From contig CM077676.1 of assembly GCA_039707655.1 (NCBI GenBank), forward strand, positions 81,865,895 through 81,929,894: a DNA stretch of 64,000 bases, in the 5' to 3' direction. Below the pieces are notes generated by a model. The model saw nothing but the letters and a program-made list of their open reading frames with translations. It was not told the DNA's origin and made no database searches. Of this stretch, positions 60,205-64,000 are shown one piece after another. Position numbers and translations under genes: made by a program. The DNA comes from Elymus sibiricus (taxonomy: Eukaryota; Streptophyta; Magnoliopsida; Poales; Poaceae). Position 1 is the first letter of the stretch, and each line of letters opens with the position of its first letter.

Positions 60205-61888
60205 GATGGTCCAGTTTGTACACGAAGTGCATCCAGTTTTTGCCGTAACCCTCTCAACTTTTTATCACATGCTATGTGGGTGAAATGATGATACCATGCC
60301 AAGTTTCAACCTTTTCAGAGTTTATTTGTAGTGCTTATCAATTTCAGGGTCATTTAGCTCAAAAAAATCATTAAATGCATGAAAAATAGCAAATGAAGTT
60401 AGAAAGGGTTGAAATTTGAGGATGTGGCTTTGAATGGTGCATATTGAATGCACAAAAAGTCTGGAGTTGAAATAAGTTTAAAAAAAATGAAATGCCTTTG
60501 TAACAGATGAGTTTTCGTCCGAAACCTTGATACTTCGAAGGAGATGGTCCAGTTTGTACACGAAGTGCATCCAGTTTTTGCTGTAACCCTCTCAACTTTT
60601 TAGCACATGCTATGTGGGTGAAATGATGATACCATGCCAAGTTTCAACCTTTTCAGAGTTCATTTGTAGTGCTTTTCAATTTCAGGGTCATTTAGCTCAG
60701 AAAAATCATTAAATGCATGAAAAATAGCAAATGAAGTTAGAAAGGGTTGAAATTTGAGGATTTGGCTTAGAATGGTGACTATTGAATGCACAAAAATCTG
60801 GAGTTGAAATAAGTTTAAAAAAATGAAATGCCTTTGTAACAGATGAGTTTTCTTCCGAAACCTTGATACTTCGAAGGAGATGGTCCAGTTTGTACACGAA
60901 GTGCATCCAGTTTTTGCCGTAACCCTGTCAACTTTTTATCACATGCTATGTGGGTGAAATGATGATACCATGCCAAGTTTCAACCTTTTCAGAGTTTATT
61001 TGTAGTGCTTTTCAATTTCAGGGTCATTTAGCTCAAAAAAATCATTAAATGCATGAAATATAGCAAATGAAGTTAGAAAGGGTTGAAATTTGAGGATGTG
61101 GGTTTGAATGGTGCATATTCAATGCACAAAAAGTCTGGAGTTGAAATAAGTTTAAAAAATGAAATGCCTTTGTAACAGATGAGTTTTCGTCCGAAACCTT
61201 GATACTTCGAAGGAGATGGTCCAGTTTGTACACGAAGTGCATCCAGTTTTTGCCGTAACCCTCTCAACTTTTTAGCACATGCTATGTGGGTGAAATGATG
61301 ATACCATGCCAAGTTTCAACCTTTTCAGAGTTCATTTGCAGTGCTTTTCAATTTCAGGGTCATTTAGCTCAAAAAATCATTAAATGCATGAAAAATTGCA
61401 AATGAACTTAGAAAGGGTTGAAATTTGAGGATGTGGCTTTGAATGGTGCATATTGAATGCACAAAAAGTCTGGAGTTGAAATAAGTTTAAAAAAATGAAA
61501 TGCCTTTCTAACAGATGAGTTTTCGTTCGAAACCTTGATACTTCGTAGGAGATGGTCCAGTTTGTACACGAAGTGCATCCAGTTTTTGCCGTAACCCTCT
61601 CAAATTTTTAGCACATGCTATGTGGGTGAAATGATGATACCATGCCAAGTTTCAACCTTTTCAGAGTTCATTTGCAGTGCTTTTCAATTTCAGGGTCATT
61701 TAGCTCAAAAAAAATCATTAAATGCATGAAAAATAGCAAATGAAGTTAGAAAGGGTTGAAATTTGAGGATGTGGCTTTGAATGGTGCATATTGAATGCAC
61801 AAAAAGTCTGGAGTTGAAATAAGTTTAAAAAAATGAAATGCCTTTGTAACAGATGAGTTTTCGTTCGAAACCTTGATACTTCGTAGGA
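60205..61888 (+). repeat. P HOR variant lacking P3, five monomers (1684 bp)
   Basis: Starts 60205 (P1, TGCTTATCAATTTC), 60543 (P2, GGCTTAGAATGG), 60879 (P4), 61215 (P5) and 61551 (P6, CTCAAATTTTT). P2 is followed directly by P4, so exactly one monomer, the 327-bp P3, is missing. TGCTTATC is shared with 57184 and CTCAAATTTTT with 59193, showing close descent from the preceding unit. Confidence 0.9.
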
Positions 61889-62562
61889 GATGGTCCAGTT
61901 TGTACACGAAGTGCATCCAGTTTTTGCCGTAACCCTCTCAACTTTTTATCACATGCTATGTGGGTGAAATGATGATACCATGCCAAGTTTCAACCTTTTC
62001 AGAGTTTATTTGTAGTGCTTTTCAATTTCAGGGTCATTTAGGTCAAAAAAATCATTAAATGCATGAAAAATAGCAAATGAAGTTAGAAAGGGTTGAAATT
62101 TGAGGATGTGGCTTTGAATGGTGCATATTGAATGCACAAAAAGTCTGGAGTTGAAATAAGTTTAAAAAAAATGAAATGCCTTTGTAACAGATGAGTTTTC
62201 GTCTGAAACCTTGATACTTCGAAGGAGATGGTCCAGTTTGTACGCGAAGTGCATCCAGTTTTTGCTGTAACCCTCTCAACTTTTTAGCACATGCTATGTG
62301 GGTGAAATGATGATACCATGCCAAGTTTCAACCTTTTCAGAGTTCATTTGTAGTGCTTTTCAATTTCAGGGTCATTTAGCTCAGAAAAATCATTAAATGC
62401 ATGAAAAATAGCAAATGAAGTTGGAAAGGGTTGAAATTTGAGGATTTGGCTTCGAATGGTGACTATTGAATGCACAAAAATCTGGAGTTGAAATAAGTTT
62501 AAAAAAATGAAATGCCTTTGTAACAGATGAGTTTTCTTCCAAAACCTTGATACTTCGAAGGA
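61889..62562 (+). repeat. P1-P2 pair, last P unit
   Basis: Starts 61889 (P1, TTTAGGTCAAA) and 62227 (P2, GTTGGAAAGG, TCTTCCAAAACC). The P sequence stops after P2 and an R cassette follows. GTTGGAAAGG is also present in the next monomer at 62563, which suggests a junction or conversion tract across them. Confidence 0.85.
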
Positions 62563-63913
62563 GATGGTCCAGTTTGTACACGAAGTGCATCCAGTTTTTG
62601 CCGTAACCCTCTCAACTTTTTAGCACATGCTATGTGGGTGAAATGATGATACCATGCCAAGTTTCAACCTTTTCAGAGTTCATTTGTAGTGCTTTTCAAT
62701 TTCAGGGTCATTTAGCTCAAAAAAATCATTAAATGCATGAAAAATAGCAAATGAAGTTGGAAAGGGTTGAAATTTGAGGATTTGGCTGTGAATGGTGCAT
62801 ATTGAATGCACAAAAAGTCTGGAGTTGAAATAAGTTTAAAAAAAATGAAATGCTTTTGTAACAGATGAGTTTTCGTCCGAAACCTTGATACTTCGAAGGA
62901 GATGGTCCAGTTTGTACACGAAGTGCATCCAGTTTTAGCCGTAACCCTCTCAACTTTTTAGCACATGCTATGTGGGTGAAATGATGATACCATGCCAAGT
63001 TTCAACCTTTTCAGAGTTCATTTGTAGTGCTTTTCAATTTCAGGGTCATTTAGCTCAAAAAAAATTATTAAATGCATGAAAAATAGCAAATGAAGTTAGA
63101 AAGGGTTGAAATTTGAGGATGTGGCTTTGAATGGTGCATATTAAATGCACAAAAAGTCTGGAGTTGAAATAAGTTTAAAAAAATGAAATGCCTTTGTAAC
63201 ATATGAGTTTTCGTCCGAAACCTTGATACTTCGAAGGAGATGGTCCAGTTTGTACACGAAGTGCATCCAGTTTTTGCCGTAAGCCTCTCAACTTTTTAGC
63301 ACATGCTATGTGGGTGAGATGATGAAACCATGACAAGTTTCAACCTTTTCATAGTTCATTTCCAGTGCTTTTCAATTTCAGGGTCATTTAGCTCAAAAAA
63401 AATCATTAAATGCATGAAAAATAGCAAATGAAGTTAGAAAGGGTTGAAATTTGAGGATGTGGCTTTGAATGGTGCATATTGAATGCACAAAAAGTCTGGA
63501 GTTGCAATAAGTTTAAAAAAATGAAATTCCTTTGTAACAGATGAGTTTTCGTTCGAAACCTTGATACTTCGTAGGAGATGGTCCAGTTTGTACACGAAGT
63601 GCATCCAATTTTTGCCGTAACCCTCTCAACTTTTTATCACATGCTATGTGGGTGAAATGATGATACCATGCCAAGTTTCAACCTTTTCAGAGTTTATTTG
63701 TAGTGCTTTTCAATTTCAGGGTCATTTAGCTCAAAAAAATCATTAAATGCATGAAAAATAGCAAATGAAGTTAGAAAGGGTTGAAATTTGAGGATGTGGC
63801 TTTGAATGGTGCATATTGAATGCACAAAAAGTCTGGAGTTGAAATAAGTTTCAAAAAATGAAATGCCTTTCTAACAGATGAGTTTTCGTTCGAAACCTTG
63901 ATACTTCGAAGGA
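62563..63913 (+). repeat. R cassette at the right edge
   Basis: Starts 62563 (R1, GGCTGTGAATGG), 62901 (R2, TTTTAGCCG, AAAATTATTAAATG), 63239 (R3, CCGTAAGCC, GAGATGATGAAACC, TCATAGTTC) and 63577 (R4, TTTATCAC, GAGTTTATTTG, GTTTCAAAAAATG). The same order is seen at 26282, 41082 and 43097. The R and P cassettes therefore alternate along the right half of the window. Confidence 0.87.
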
Positions 63914-64000
63914 GATGGTCCAGTTTGTACACGAAGTGCATCCAGTTTTTGCTGTAACCCTCTCAACTTTTTAGCACATGCTATGTGGGTGAAATGATGA
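63914..64000 (+). repeat. Partial monomer cut by the window edge
   Basis: The first 87 bp of a monomer beginning GATGGTCCAG and having TTGCTGTAACC, the P2-type start. The array therefore continues beyond the right edge. Base 1 of the window is also the first base of an anchor, so the array probably continues to the left too. Confidence 0.95.

Larger units (their letters stand above)
1..64000 (+). repeat. Satellite array, ~336-bp monomer, 190 full copies plus one partial
   Basis: The anchor GATGGTCCAG (a few copies carry one or two substitutions) recurs every 327-339 bp from base 1 to base 63914, always on this strand. This gives 190 complete monomers with a mean of about 336.4 bp. Most are 336, 337 or 338 bp. 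The exceptions are eleven of 327 bp, one of 334 bp (44448), three of 335 bp (30319, 34356, 36373) and five of 339 bp (11466, 11805, 13491, 27294, 42758). Most 1-2 bp differences come from two homopolymer A runs. No stretch of 50 bp lies outside the repeat. Monomers differ by scattered substitutions that define subtypes, and subtypes recur in fixed order as higher-order repeats. Known biology: such arrays are heterochromatic and found at centromeres, pericentromeres or chromosome ends. A grass origin is inferred from remembered motif similarity only. Confidence 0.99.

Noticed and set aside
1..64000. CRISPR array
   Set aside because: The repeat unit is about 336 bp with no short constant repeats separated by unique spacers, and nothing resembles cas genes.
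1..64000. Tandem RNA genes (5S rRNA, tRNA or snRNA) as the source of the repeat
   Set aside because: No internal A/B/C box arrangement, tRNA fold, or rRNA stretch that I recognise is in the monomer.
1..64000. Terminal or subterminal repeats of a transposon
   Set aside because: The array has no element ends, target-site duplications or coding remnants, and runs through both edges. A transposon origin of the monomer cannot be excluded, but nothing here shows one.

Overview
The whole window is one uninterrupted satellite-DNA array. It holds 190 complete head-to-tail monomers of about 336 bp (anchor GATGGTCCAG, first at base 1) plus an 87-bp partial monomer at the right edge. I placed every monomer start by eye; the starts are listed block by block in the features, so the array is tiled from end to end. 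Lengths are mostly 336-338 bp, with eleven 327-bp monomers sharing one 9-bp deletion. One monomer counted by hand (3376-3711) is 36% G+C. There is no inversion, no transposon insertion, no RNA gene and no credible protein gene. All short open frames are by-products of the repeat.

This is eukaryotic heterochromatin. Monomer length, A-tract-rich sequence and motif style (GAAATGATGATACCATGCCAAG, TTTCAACCTTTTCAGAG, ATTAAATGCATGAAAAATAG, written here in pieces of the monomer) remind me of the 340-380 bp tandem repeats of grass genomes, so a flowering plant, probably a grass, is my best guess. That rests on memory and could not be searched. Centromeric, pericentromeric and subtelomeric positions all remain possible.

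The array is a mosaic of higher-order repeats (HORs). Left third (1-9452): variants of a four-monomer cassette, here named R1-R4, with tetramer, trimer and dimer duplications. Middle (9453-30318): a first P1-P4 cassette, a 5-monomer tandem duplication, an 11-monomer-offset duplication, a dimer pair and a 1011-bp trimer in three near-identical copies. 30319-41081: a 2017-bp 6-mer (Q) duplicated in tandem, flanked by two copies of a 2692-bp 8-mer placed 7736 bp apart. 41082-45781: two R cassettes leading into P. 45782-53825: four consecutive copies of a 2011-bp 6-mer (P1-P6). 53826-62562: the same HOR broken into 3-, 7-, 7- and 5-mers with hybrid monomers. 62563-64000: another R cassette and the cut monomer.

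Two observations stand out. First, each monomer contains an imperfect palindrome of about 118 bp with 29-bp arms (24/29 matching) and two inner matched blocks. Second, the array records recombination history clearly: length-preserving swaps of monomers, hybrid monomers at HOR breakpoints, and private mutations that order the duplications in time.
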